Part shown: positions 36,987-45,633 of the stretch, one piece after another | Numbering within the stretch: position 1 is the stretch's first letter | How the letters are laid out: the number at the start of each line of letters is the position of its first letter | NCBI GenBank assembly: GCA_024403235.1 | Contig: JAKSSF010000001.1 | Coordinates: forward strand, 82,259 to 146,258 | Length of the DNA: 64,000 bases | Source of the DNA: Lachnospiraceae bacterium | GTDB taxonomy: Bacteria > Bacillota > Clostridia > Lachnospirales > Lachnospiraceae | Direction: 5' to 3' | The notes under the pieces: generated by a model | The model's input: the letters and a program-made list of their open reading frames with translations, nothing else | Database searches by the model: none | Told to the model about the DNA's origin: nothing | Position numbers and translations under genes: made by a program

Positions 36987-38384
36987 TTATGTTTTCTTTC
37001 TTATGGAAAAATCCCGAAACCGGAAGCCATCTTTTTCTATCATCTGCTTTAGTTCCAGCTTGTAGGTCATATTTTTTCTTTGTCCATACAAGCGAACATA
37101 GATTAATTTTATGAAGCTTTCCATGTCCTCTAAAGGGATTTCAGAAGCCAGCATTTGCTCTTTTTCTCCTAAAAGCGTGGCCACATACTGATTGATTTTT
37201 TCTGCGCTTAAGGTTTTTTCCAGCTTTTCCCTCATGCGGTTCATTTTTTCTGCCCGTTCTATGTCGGAAATTTCCACCACCGGCACATCCTGGGGTTCAA
37301 AAACCTTTTTTCCTTTCATGGGCACATAAAGAGAATCCATATCTAAAAAATTCCAGGAGAAAAGCTTTACCAAACGATCTAGTTCTTCCAACTCATAAAT
37401 CCCGTTGTAGTCCAGTCCCCGTTCTGTAATCTGTGCATTTAGTCCGGTTAGAATGGTACGTAACTGCCCCTTAATATCTTCACTGCTGGATAGTAAAAAT
37501 CTTGCTCTTCCAATGGCCGCTCGCTGATATTTGGTATTCTTTTTATTGATATCCTCCAGAATCTGATCCATTTTTCGGAAAGCATCTATCACATCATGTA
37601 GCAGGTTCATGACCAGTTCTGCTGCCTCATCCTCGGAAATTTCCCGAATTTGGGCGATTTCAGTGGCTGCCGTTTTCTTAAATCTTGTACTTCTTGCATG
37701 ACTTTCCAAAGAAGCTATGATTTCCGGACGGTATTTTGCCACATTGTCTGAGGTCATCAGGCGGTGATAGGCCTTGTCTACAATGTTGGTATAGTAATCA
37801 TTTAGCAGGGCATCCATAATCTCTGCAATAGTACTGTATTTTGTCAGTTCATCAATATATTTCTTGATATTGGCATTGAGACTTTTCAGGCCCGTAATCA
37901 ATTTTTCCGTATTTTCCACGATTTGAAGCAATGCCACACCGGGCTGGGCACTTGCAGATTTTGTTAGGGTATAAATGGTATACACATAGCCCTGGTATTC
38001 CGGCTTGTCTTCTTTTTCCAGGGACAATAAGCTTTGAATCATATGGATGGCATAATCCCGAAAATTCACCCGCTGTACGTAATTATAATCTGTGTCCACA
38101 TAAATCCATCCATAATGCTCCAGACGACGCAGCATGAAATTCGCCTTATCTCTGCTGTCCTTTGCAGACATATCCCCATCCTCTTCCAAATCGGCTGCCA
38201 AATGGGAGTCAAAGTAATACACCAGTTCATCTACCAGAAAATCCCTTTCCACACCAAAGGAAAGTTGAGCGCTGGTGACACGATACAAAAGACAGATACA
38301 TTCCCAATATACAATTTTACTTTTCCCTGCCAGTGGACCAAAAAAATTATCCGGCAGAATTTGAAATAATTTTGCAGTGTTCAT
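36987..38384 (-). CDS. jetA: Wadjet kleisin-like subunit JetA
   Basis: A 465-residue protein with the JetA start TAKLFQILPDNFFGPLAGKS and a winged-helix N-terminal region, followed by long helices (KLITGLKSLNANIKKYIDEL, AAELVMNLLHDVIDAFRKM) and a C-terminal winged-helix-like part. It resembles the JetA family (DUF5716) of type II-like Wadjet more than DUF3375 of type I, by my recollection of the families. It should link the heads of JetC. A GGA site precedes the ATG by 5 nt. It begins 45 nt after the upstream ATPase gene on the same strand, with no terminator between. Confidence 0.88.
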   Translation of the reverse strand: MNTAKLFQILPDNFFGPLAGKSKIVYWECICLLYRVTSAQLSFGVERDFLVDELVYYFDSHLAADLEEDGDMSAKDSRDKANFMLRRLEHYGWIYVDTDYNYVQRVNFRDYAIHMIQSLLSLEKEDKPEYQGYVYTIYTLTKSASAQPGVALLQIVENTEKLITGLKSLNANIKKYIDELTKYSTIAEIMDALLNDYYTNIVDKAYHRLMTSDNVAKYRPEIIASLESHARSTRFKKTAATEIAQIREISEDEAAELVMNLLHDVIDAFRKMDQILEDINKKNTKYQRAAIGRARFLLSSSEDIKGQLRTILTGLNAQITERGLDYNGIYELEELDRLVKLFSWNFLDMDSLYVPMKGKKVFEPQDVPVVEISDIERAEKMNRMREKLEKTLSAEKINQYVATLLGEKEQMLASEIPLEDMESFIKLIYVRLYGQRKNMTYKLELKQMIEKDGFRFRDFSIRKKT

Positions 38385-38429
38385 AGTGTTCCATTTCAGA
38401 CAGCTTGCTTACTTATTTTTTGGAATGAC

Positions 38430-39524
38430 TCATCCCCACAATTCCACGAATTCTTTGAACCTAGGTAAGTCAATGCGTACATATCCTCGTTCGCTGTCTG
38501 ATAATATATGTTTTTTATCGATTCGTTCTTTCAGCATATTATAATTGGCGGGTTTTTCCATTTTATTTTTAATATCCGCCACTTTTCCTGTTTCTGATTG
38601 CACAATCAATTTCACCAATTGTTTTTCCGCTTCTGTTAAGGATTGCCATATCAATTCATAGGAATCCCGGAACAGTATTTTATCAAACGCAGGCAAAATA
38701 TTCTCAAAAGTTTCCTTTTCTGTTTTTTGAAAATATAACGTTCCCAAAACCTGATACGCATACGCATAGCCTTTTACAAACTTCGAAAATTCGGCGGCTT
38801 GTTCCTGACTGACTCCCAAAAGTTTCATATACATATCCGCCACTTCATACTTGTCTAAACCTTTTATCTCCAACTGATCACTTCGTTTAAAAAAGGTTAG
38901 ACTGGCTTCATTTGCCACATCTTCTATATTTTTTGCAATTCCGGTACATACCAAGTATAGTTTCTTATCTCCATCCAAAAGCATCTTTCCAAATATAGAC
39001 AAGAACTGAACCATTTGGGGCGTTTTCGCTATATCATCTATCCCTATAAGAATATGAAAGCCTTTTTCATTCGCCTTTTTTATCATTTCTTCCAAAATGA
39101 CTTCCTGGGAATAATATCTATCATTCTCTTCTGTATGCTTTGATATTCCTACCTCAGCATTCCCTTCGGCAAGAAGCAATTTCCCACTTACAGAACCATT
39201 GGAACTGATAGTTGTAGAGCGCTTTTTGTCATCTATAAATTTTTCCCTACTTAGAAAAGAAATCAGTGCTTCTATGGGGTTATTTGCCGAAGACAAGGTA
39301 TACACCAACCAATTTTTATGATGTGCTTTTTCTCTAAAATGCTTGATTATCTTACTGTATTCAACAGATTTACCGGAGCCCCTTAACCCTACTATTTTAT
39401 AGACATATTTATAAGATTCTTCACTTTCAAAATTTGCAATAATAGTGTCCGCATACTTCATATCAATATATGCATTTCCAGCAATTCCCGGTGTCCTTGT
39501 AAATGGATCAATTTTATATGGCAT
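38430..39524 (-). CDS. AAA ATPase directly upstream of Wadjet
   Basis: A 364-residue ATPase. Numbered from the ATG at 39524, Walker A is GLRGSGKS at 46-53 and Walker B/Asp-Asp is IGIDD at 160-164. It starts YKIDPFTRTPGIAGNAYIDM, typical of Orc/STAND-like ATP-binding proteins. It ends in a winged-helix-type region (LTEAEKQLVKLIVQ, then ERGYVRIDLPRFKEFVEL). The ATG has GGAG 10 nt upstream; the GTG at 39533 is too close to that site. Promoter, leader repeats and the 45-nt gap to jetA suggest that it leads the jet transcript. It could sense invading DNA, regulate the operon, or be an unrelated passenger; no known Wadjet subunit matches it. Confidence 0.72.
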   Translation of the reverse strand: MPYKIDPFTRTPGIAGNAYIDMKYADTIIANFESEESYKYVYKIVGLRGSGKSVEYSKIIKHFREKAHHKNWLVYTLSSANNPIEALISFLSREKFIDDKKRSTTISSNGSVSGKLLLAEGNAEVGISKHTEENDRYYSQEVILEEMIKKANEKGFHILIGIDDIAKTPQMVQFLSIFGKMLLDGDKKLYLVCTGIAKNIEDVANEASLTFFKRSDQLEIKGLDKYEVADMYMKLLGVSQEQAAEFSKFVKGYAYAYQVLGTLYFQKTEKETFENILPAFDKILFRDSYELIWQSLTEAEKQLVKLIVQSETGKVADIKNKMEKPANYNMLKERIDKKHILSDSERGYVRIDLPRFKEFVELWG

Positions 39525-39538
39525 CTGTTTCACTCTCC

Positions 39539-39632
39539 GTGTTATTATTTTCTCACATTGTTACTGTCTGTTACTATTTTCACTTATTTGTTATTGTTTG
39601 TTACTTTTTTTTCATTTTGTTATCATTTGTTA
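39539..39632 (-). repeat. Phased TAACA half-site array in the leader of the ATPase-jet operon
   Basis: On the plus strand the pentamer TGTTA occurs with its G at 39541, 39560, 39570, 39590, 39600, 39619 and 39629 (TAACA on the coding strand). Intervals are 19, 10, 20, 10, 19 and 10 bp, so all sites face roughly the same side of the helix and form about three 30-bp imperfect tandem units. The array begins right after the -10 box and ends at the ribosome site, covering the whole untranslated leader. Confidence 0.75.
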
Positions 39633-39634
39633 TT

Positions 39635-39662
39635 ATTGTAATTTAATTCTGTAATATGTCAA
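39635..39662 (-). promoter_or_regulatory. Promoter of the ATPase-jetABCD operon
   Basis: On the minus strand TTGACA (39662-39657, consensus), 16 nt, TACAAT (39640-39635). The predicted start is near 39628, inside the first TAACA pair of the leader array. A terminator for the preceding transcript ends 28 nt further upstream. Confidence 0.72.
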
Positions 39663-39689
39663 GATTATAAAGTTTATTCTCATGAAAAA

Positions 39690-39707
39690 GGCAGCCCATT
39701 GGCTGCC
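39690..39707 (-). terminator. Terminator upstream of the ATPase-jet operon
   Basis: GGCAGCC (39690-39696) pairs with GGCTGCC (39701-39707) around a CATT loop. On the minus strand it is followed by TTTTTCATG. It should end the transcript of the small gene at 39730-39903. Confidence 0.8.
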
Positions 39708-39729
39708 CTTCGATACTAGACTATTCAAC

Positions 39730-39903
39730 TTACGCTCCTGTAGGTTTTGAATCCCGTAGCTTGAAATTCACAATAAGTGCCACTGCATTATCACCCTTTA
39801 TCTGTCTCTCTTTTCTCAAAATGGAACTTGCTTTTCTTTTGGCGATTAACTTTTCCATAGTGATAATATTGGCATTTTGTGATGTAATTCTTCTATACTT
39901 CAT
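39730..39903 (-). CDS. Small basic hypothetical protein (57 aa)
   Basis: The ATG at 39903 has a strong GGAGGGGGAAAGGT ribosome site. The product is basic and Ser/Lys-rich (MKYRRITSQNANIITMEKL, then KASSILRKERQIKGDNAVAL) and ends FKLRDSKPTGA. A T-run terminator follows its stop closely. No family is recognised. Ribosome site, length and terminator make it more convincing than most small ORFs here. Confidence 0.6.
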   Translation of the reverse strand: MKYRRITSQNANIITMEKLIAKRKASSILRKERQIKGDNAVALIVNFKLRDSKPTGA

Positions 39904-39936
39904 ACCTTTCCCCCTCCTTTTAGAACTTTTTGTATA

Positions 39937-40113
39937 TTATTCTACTTCTTTTGCTGTTTTTATTATCCTAAATACAGCATTGGAAAGAAAGGGAATTCGT
40001 TCGACAATTAGCGACAGTGGGTAAGTATAGCAATCCATATTTTCGTCAAGTCGTATTCCATATTCAATTTGCTTGGCTTCTTTGCCCCGTCCAAGAGATT
40101 TATTAAGGCTCAA
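39937..40113 (-). CDS. Small hypothetical ORF after the DUF6056 gene
   Basis: A 58-codon frame, from a TTG 1 nt after the TAG of the DUF6056 gene to a TAA at 39939-39937: LGRGKEAKQIEYGIRLDENM, then LSLIVERIPFLSNAVFRII. There is no ribosome site, and the frame remains open into the DUF6056 gene in another register, so a truncated or frameshifted origin is possible. The next small gene's ribosome site follows 18 nt later, so it may be coupled with it. Confidence 0.35.
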   Translation of the reverse strand: MSLNKSLGRGKEAKQIEYGIRLDENMDCYTYPLSLIVERIPFLSNAVFRIIKTAKEVE

Positions 40114-40114
40114 A

Positions 40115-41560
40115 CTATTTATCTTTGATTTCCTCAGATAGTACCAACGATTTTAAACCATAAACCCTTGAAAGAGAAAGATTCACAGATGAATCCGGAT
40201 CATCATATAATTCAAAACAAAATGCGTACTCTATTGGTTTCGGATAATGTTCCTCAGTTAAAATAACATCCTCTCCTTCCCTTGTTTCCAAATACTCCAA
40301 CATTTGTTGGAATTCCCGATAATACGTTGGTAATTGACCTTTCACAAGACAATAATTCAATCTTAATAACGCCATATCTTTGTATGTTGCTTGATTTGTG
40401 AAAATCACCACAAGAGTAAAAATGATTCCAATTCCAAAACCTATTTTAGCAATATTTATACTGGGTATTAATGTGCCTATCATCCAAAATATATTTCCCC
40501 AAGCAAGAACCATCATTACTGTAACTACGAAAACACACCTCTGCGGAATCCAAGGCACACCATAACCTAATATCACAGGAAATATAGCAATTAACGGAGT
40601 AAATATAAATATAAAACTTAAAATGATATAACTCTTTTTTGATATTTTCAGTGAATCTTTCATCCAATATCCTAGACAACCTATAGCAAACAGAAATAGC
40701 AGAGAATCTCTTCGGAAAAGAAACCATATTTCATTCGATATAAAAACTCGCCAAGTATCTTGTATAACATTTATAAAATTGCTCACAAGAGAGTATTGTT
40801 CTGCAACTTGTCTTTGAAAATTTCCCGGTGCAATTGTATTGAATACAGCGCCCAAGAAACTACTCACAAAAAATACACTTAATTGCACAGAAATTCTTTT
40901 TTCACTCAAAAACTGGTATGCCACCATCATTAACCATATCGTACAATTAAAAGCACTGACTGTTAGCGATCCCCCGCTAGCCAAAAATGTTAACAATATC
41001 ATCAAAACATAAATGCCCACAGAATAATTTTTTATTTGGTAATACAACGAAAGCGCAATAAAACACATCGTCATCGGTAACATATATGCAATAGCACCAG
41101 TTCTCCAGGAAAAAATCTCCGTAAATACAGTAGTAGTGCCTAATAGCAATACACAAAGACAAATCAAGCACCATTTTAATTCTTTTTTTTCAGTTGTATT
41201 TTTCATAAAAAAAGAATATAAGTAAAGGCAAAATGAAATCCAAAAGATTAAAGTCATACAAATCATTTGAATTCTTAAATGAAGCATTGCACCATTACTA
41301 TTGACCGGATCCGTAATGCAATGCACAAAAAACGCAAAAAATGTTCCTTGCCAGGACATATACATTTTTTTTGTCCAATTGAAAGCATGTAAAAGATATT
41401 TTCCGATTCCTACCTCTATTAAAGAAGGCTGATTATACCAAAAATCATCTCCTACTAAAACTGTATATGAAGATTCCATTATAAAAGTTGCTATAACAAA
41501 CACAATAATTGCAATACTCATAATCATAAGAATTTTTTTTGCGTTATTTATTCTTTTCAT
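40115..41560 (-). CDS. DUF6056-type polytopic membrane protein (predicted GT-C-like)
   Basis: A 481-residue membrane protein with about eleven hydrophobic segments and a GDDFWYNQ motif in the first outer loop (YTVLVGDDFWYN), followed by TIAPGNFQRQV. These two motifs mark the DUF6056 family, predicted to be GT-C-type glycosyltransferases that use lipid-linked sugar donors outside the membrane. It could decorate the polymer, for instance with a side sugar. A TTG at 41566 and an ATG at 41560 share one GGAGG/AGGGA site; I prefer the ATG. It lies at the boundary between the polysaccharide genes and the accessory island. Confidence 0.78.
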   Translation of the reverse strand: MKRINNAKKILMIMSIAIIVFVIATFIMESSYTVLVGDDFWYNQPSLIEVGIGKYLLHAFNWTKKMYMSWQGTFFAFFVHCITDPVNSNGAMLHLRIQMICMTLIFWISFCLYLYSFFMKNTTEKKELKWCLICLCVLLLGTTTVFTEIFSWRTGAIAYMLPMTMCFIALSLYYQIKNYSVGIYVLMILLTFLASGGSLTVSAFNCTIWLMMVAYQFLSEKRISVQLSVFFVSSFLGAVFNTIAPGNFQRQVAEQYSLVSNFINVIQDTWRVFISNEIWFLFRRDSLLFLFAIGCLGYWMKDSLKISKKSYIILSFIFIFTPLIAIFPVILGYGVPWIPQRCVFVVTVMMVLAWGNIFWMIGTLIPSINIAKIGFGIGIIFTLVVIFTNQATYKDMALLRLNYCLVKGQLPTYYREFQQMLEYLETREGEDVILTEEHYPKPIEYAFCFELYDDPDSSVNLSLSRVYGLKSLVLSEEIKDK

Positions 41561-41601
41561 TGTCAATCCCTACCTCCATAGCGCATAAAAAAGTGTGCCT
41601 T

Positions 41602-41630
41602 ATTATAACATAACAGTTAAAGAATGACTA
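41602..41630 (-). promoter_or_regulatory. Possible promoter for the DUF6056 gene
   Basis: On the minus strand TAGTCA (41630-41625), 17 nt, then TATAAT (41607-41602). The -10 is perfect, the -35 weak. It lies about 42 nt before the ATG in a 160-nt gap. Confidence 0.4.
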
Positions 41631-41726
41631 GAAAATAAGTAAGCACATACATTCCGTCAGCCAAACTAATATGTTTGCCTAATAACACTCTGATTTACTT
41701 GTCCTAAGCTTGTCCATTCCTTTTCA

Positions 41727-43688
41727 CTATTCAATTTTTATCATATCATCTGTATAAAAATCCTTACAATCTCTACCATTAAACCATTTAGGTGGAGCTA
41801 GCACAAGCTTGTTATCTGACTGATTTTTGCTTAAATATGCTCCCCACCAGCTAAAGCTACTATTGGCCAGGATATAATGCTGACACTGTGTCATTAAATA
41901 TAAATCCAAATACCCGTGGTCCTCATCATTGCCTTCTACGATGGTGATGTCTGATTCTTTTTCGTAAATTTCCTTTGCCCAGGCGGGGTCATTGGTGAAT
42001 AAGAAGAAGTGACAACCCGGTACTTCTTGTCTCATTTTTCGGAAGGATTTTGCATAATACTCCGGTGTGCAGATTCCACCGTACAGGTCATTGACCTCCA
42101 AATAATCACCACGGCGAATGTGGACACTGACAGCCCGGGTCTCCTGTATTTTTTTCAGGTAAGGCTGCATTTCCCGGGTAATCTGATATTTTCCACTGGC
42201 CTCCAGTTGAAAGGTAAAGGCTTTCTTCACCTCTTCTTTCACTTCTGCAAAATATTTCTCACTCTGGAAGCATCCTACCAGATAGGCTCTGTCTTTTTGC
42301 AGGATTTCCTGATCAAATACCGGACTGGTTTCCAGGTATTCTGCCGTTTTCCTACCGGTTATTTTTCTTCGTAATTTAGATACAACATCAACATAAGAAT
42401 CCGTAAGGATTTTGAGTTCTGTTTCTGTCGGTCTGGGATAATCGATATCAAAAACATCCAGTCTTTTCGGTCTGGTTTTTTCTGCCTGATACTCCGTTAC
42501 ATCATCGATTTTTACATTTTTTCCAAGTGCTTTCAGCTGAAGATACAAAGCATACTGGAACATCTGATTCCCCATGCCACCGGATAGTTGTATTACCACT
42601 AAGGGTTCTGTCTGATTTCTCAATACCTGTTTATTGGGAATCAGGTAGCTTTCGTTGATTTGGTCTAACATTTTGTATAGTTTCGGACTCTTCAAAAACA
42701 ACTCCATACGCTTTTTCTCGTTAGTATTGGCAGTTGGGGAGTTGTAGGCTTTTTTGATATTTACTTTTTCTTTTTTTAGTAAGTCTACCAATTCCTTGGA
42801 CATGGTTTGATACTTTTCCGGTTTATGTTTCTGCAATTCCATGTAATGCAACAGGAGTCGTTTATAAAAGAACAGGTTATGAATCTGTACTAAGTCCTCT
42901 CTGCCAATTTCCTGCAGGAATTGTCTTTTTTCCATATACAGGGGAATCTGATCCGTAAATATTCGCTTGCCGGTCCCCTGGTTCATAATGCTACCGGATC
43001 TATCTATTACGTAGTTATAATATGCTTGATTCAGATACACAATTCCCTGTGCCTGGTGCAGTAACTTGGTGGTGAAAAGAATTTCTTCATAGTATTTTCC
43101 CACCGGTAATCTCAGTTCTTTCAATAACTTTTTGGAGAAAAGTTTATTCCATACTGCATTTTGAATCTGAATTTCTTCCTCTTCTTTTATAAAACTTTCT
43201 AAAGCTTCATCGTCTTGGAAATATATGATTTTATCATTGGAAGGATCCTTTATTCCTTTTGCAGATACTTCTTTATAGGCACAAATCCCCAATTCTGCCT
43301 GGGTTTGCAACATAGCCTTTAACATACTTTCATACATTTCCGGCTCAATCCAGTCATCTCCATCCACAAAGGCAAGATAATCCCCTTTGGCCTGCTCCAT
43401 AGCCAGATTTCTGGCTTCTGATGGTCCACCATTTGCTTTATGGATAACTCGGATACGCTGGTCTTTTTCGGCATAACTATCGCAGATTTTTCCGCTGTTG
43501 TCTTTGGAACCATCATCTACCAACAGGATTTCCAGATTACGATAAGTCTGATTCTGAACGCTTTCGATAGCTTTCCCAATATACGCTTCAATGTTGTACA
43601 CCGTAATAGTAACCGTAATCAACGGTAGTGGGGGGTCGATATGAAATTGTTTGAGTGAAGTAATATCAAATGATTTCACGATTGCCAC
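41727..43688 (-). CDS. Bifunctional GT2-GT11 glycosyltransferase (alpha-1,2-fucosyltransferase-like C-terminus)
   Basis: A 653-residue fusion. Residues 20-340 form a GT2 transferase (TVTITVYNIEAYIGKAIESV, LLVDDGSKD at 55-63, FVDGDD at 107-112). From about residue 363 a GT11 domain begins (VVIQLSGGMGNQMFQYALYL), with HIRRGDY at 523-529 and YILANSSFSWWGAYLS near the end, motifs of alpha-1,2-L-fucosyl or -galactosyl transferases that use GDP-fucose. One polypeptide could therefore add two consecutive sugars. The start is GTG (43688), with AAGGA 4 nt upstream; a GTG three codons later is possible. It lies 7 nt after asnB. No fucose-synthesis gene is in the window. Confidence 0.88.
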   Translation of the reverse strand: MAIVKSFDITSLKQFHIDPPLPLITVTITVYNIEAYIGKAIESVQNQTYRNLEILLVDDGSKDNSGKICDSYAEKDQRIRVIHKANGGPSEARNLAMEQAKGDYLAFVDGDDWIEPEMYESMLKAMLQTQAELGICAYKEVSAKGIKDPSNDKIIYFQDDEALESFIKEEEEIQIQNAVWNKLFSKKLLKELRLPVGKYYEEILFTTKLLHQAQGIVYLNQAYYNYVIDRSGSIMNQGTGKRIFTDQIPLYMEKRQFLQEIGREDLVQIHNLFFYKRLLLHYMELQKHKPEKYQTMSKELVDLLKKEKVNIKKAYNSPTANTNEKKRMELFLKSPKLYKMLDQINESYLIPNKQVLRNQTEPLVVIQLSGGMGNQMFQYALYLQLKALGKNVKIDDVTEYQAEKTRPKRLDVFDIDYPRPTETELKILTDSYVDVVSKLRRKITGRKTAEYLETSPVFDQEILQKDRAYLVGCFQSEKYFAEVKEEVKKAFTFQLEASGKYQITREMQPYLKKIQETRAVSVHIRRGDYLEVNDLYGGICTPEYYAKSFRKMRQEVPGCHFFLFTNDPAWAKEIYEKESDITIVEGNDEDHGYLDLYLMTQCQHYILANSSFSWWGAYLSKNQSDNKLVLAPPKWFNGRDCKDFYTDDMIKIE

Positions 43689-43695
43689 AATTCCT

Positions 43696-45603
43696 TCATT
43701 TTAGGTTTTGGCTGGCCATCCACTCCTGGAACATTAGAATATACCAGATTTGAATGCGCCATTGGTTATTTTCGATATAATCTTTCCAGATGTACCAAAC
43801 CACATCCGGGTCTAACAGGGCTTGCTGCTCCAGAGTCTTTCTGTCAATTAAGGTTTCTGCCCATTCCCGAAGTTCCGGTTCCTTTAACCACTTGGAAATA
43901 GGAATAGAAAAGCCTCGTTTAGGTAAATCCATTAAATCCTTTGGAACATATTTATATAAAATATTTCGAAGCACTTTTTTGGTTACGCCATCTTGATATT
44001 TATAGGATAAGGGCAAAGTCCAAGCAAATTCCACCACATCCTTATCTAACATAGGGATACGGCTTTCCAGGCTGACTGCCATACCGGCTCTATCCACTTT
44101 CACCAGAATATCATCCGGATGGTACATGAGCATATCCATTAACATAATGTTATGTCTGGTTTCCTTCATATAATTGGTAGGATATTCCGTATATTTAAAG
44201 GGAAGCATATGCTTGTCCAAACTAACTTCTTTTGCTAAAGGCTCTTCTTCATTGGACAGTTCATACAATTCTTCCGGGCCTTTTGCACCTAACAGCATAG
44301 CTTTGGTGGATAGAACTTTATTCCCTTTAATTGGGGCGTGAAGCAAAATACTACTAGCTAGCTTTCTTACCGGATAAGGGATAGATTTCATTTTTCCCCA
44401 AATTCTGTCCATAGAGCTATACTGTCCATAGCCACAGAACAGCTCATCTCCCGCGTCACCGCTCAGGGAAACAGTAACATGCTCTCTGGTCATTTTGCTA
44501 ACCAGATAAGTAGGAATCTGGGAACTATCCGCAAAGGGTTCTCCAAACATGTCTGCCAGCTTTGGAATCACTGCCTTTGCATCATGATCTGAGATGTAAA
44601 GTTCTGTATGCTCCGTACCTAAGTGGTCCGCTATCTGCTTCGCCACTTCCGCCTCGTTGTATTTAGGGTCCTCCACCCCAATGGTGAAGCTTCTTACCTT
44701 TTGGCTACTTAAAGACTGCATTAAGGCTACAATGGTAGAGCTGTCAATTCCGGAAGAAAGAAAGGCACCAACCGGTACATCTGCCACCATTTGACCGCTG
44801 ATGGCATCCTTTAATAAACGTTCTAATTCTGCGGTAGCTTCCTCTTCTGTGCCTTTGAAAGGATTATTTTCTCCTTTCTTTGCCACCTCCATAATGGACC
44901 AATAGGGCTCAATGGCAGGTGTTTCATAGGGTGCCTTTATGGTTAAAATCGTGCCCGGCTCTAATTTATAGATATTTTCATAAATAGAATAGGGGGCCGG
45001 AATATAGCCATGAATGAAATAAATAGGCAATACGCCTTTATTGATAGGGTTGTGAAAGCCATCTAGGACTGCAATAGAACCAAGGTCTGAAGCAAATGCA
45101 AAGCTTTTTCTTCCTTCCTTACTGCCTTCCTTCGACTCTACAAAACCGTAATACAGTGGTTTTTCTCCGATTCTATCTCGCAGCAGATGTAAACATTTCT
45201 CCTGTCTATCATATAAGGCAATGCCAAACATCCCTTTGCAAAGTTGAATTCCTTGTTTCACACCATAGGCTTCGAAAAGTTCCAGCAATACTTCTGTGTC
45301 GGAAGTGGAGTTGAAGGCCTCCACCTTCTTTTCTGCAAGCAACTTCTGCCGCAGTTCTCTATGGTTATAGATTTCTCCATTAAATACCATTACAAAGCGC
45401 TTGCTATGGCTTTCCATAGGCTGTTTCCCATTTTCCGATAAATCCAGTATGGATAGTCGTCTATGACCTAGTGCCACGCTTCCATCTGTTTCCACAAAGG
45501 TTCCCTCTCCATCCGGTCCCCTGTGAATCATACGGCATTTCATTTTTTCTATGTTTTCTTCAATATCTTTTTGCCAATTACATAGGCCTACGATTCCGCA
45601 CAT
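43696..45603 (-). CDS. asnB: AsnB-type glutamine-dependent amidotransferase (1)
   Basis: A 635-residue asparagine synthetase B family enzyme. The N-terminal glutaminase begins with the catalytic Cys2 (MCGIVGLCN), with RGPDGEG at about 28-34 and FNGEIYN at 74-80. The C-terminal synthetase has the ATP-pyrophosphatase loop SSGIDSS at 283-289 (SSG instead of SGG) and later the KVDRAGMAVSLESRIPMLD block. In polysaccharide loci such enzymes often amidate a sugar carboxylate (as WbpS does for GalNAcA) rather than making asparagine. The UDP-HexNAc dehydrogenase in this locus supplies a suitable acid. AAAGGAAAC precedes the ATG. Confidence 0.9.
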   Translation of the reverse strand: MCGIVGLCNWQKDIEENIEKMKCRMIHRGPDGEGTFVETDGSVALGHRRLSILDLSENGKQPMESHSKRFVMVFNGEIYNHRELRQKLLAEKKVEAFNSTSDTEVLLELFEAYGVKQGIQLCKGMFGIALYDRQEKCLHLLRDRIGEKPLYYGFVESKEGSKEGRKSFAFASDLGSIAVLDGFHNPINKGVLPIYFIHGYIPAPYSIYENIYKLEPGTILTIKAPYETPAIEPYWSIMEVAKKGENNPFKGTEEEATAELERLLKDAISGQMVADVPVGAFLSSGIDSSTIVALMQSLSSQKVRSFTIGVEDPKYNEAEVAKQIADHLGTEHTELYISDHDAKAVIPKLADMFGEPFADSSQIPTYLVSKMTREHVTVSLSGDAGDELFCGYGQYSSMDRIWGKMKSIPYPVRKLASSILLHAPIKGNKVLSTKAMLLGAKGPEELYELSNEEEPLAKEVSLDKHMLPFKYTEYPTNYMKETRHNIMLMDMLMYHPDDILVKVDRAGMAVSLESRIPMLDKDVVEFAWTLPLSYKYQDGVTKKVLRNILYKYVPKDLMDLPKRGFSIPISKWLKEPELREWAETLIDRKTLEQQALLDPDVVWYIWKDYIENNQWRIQIWYILMFQEWMASQNLK

Positions 45604-45633
45604 ATTGTTTCCTTTCGATTTCTAAAATCTTTT

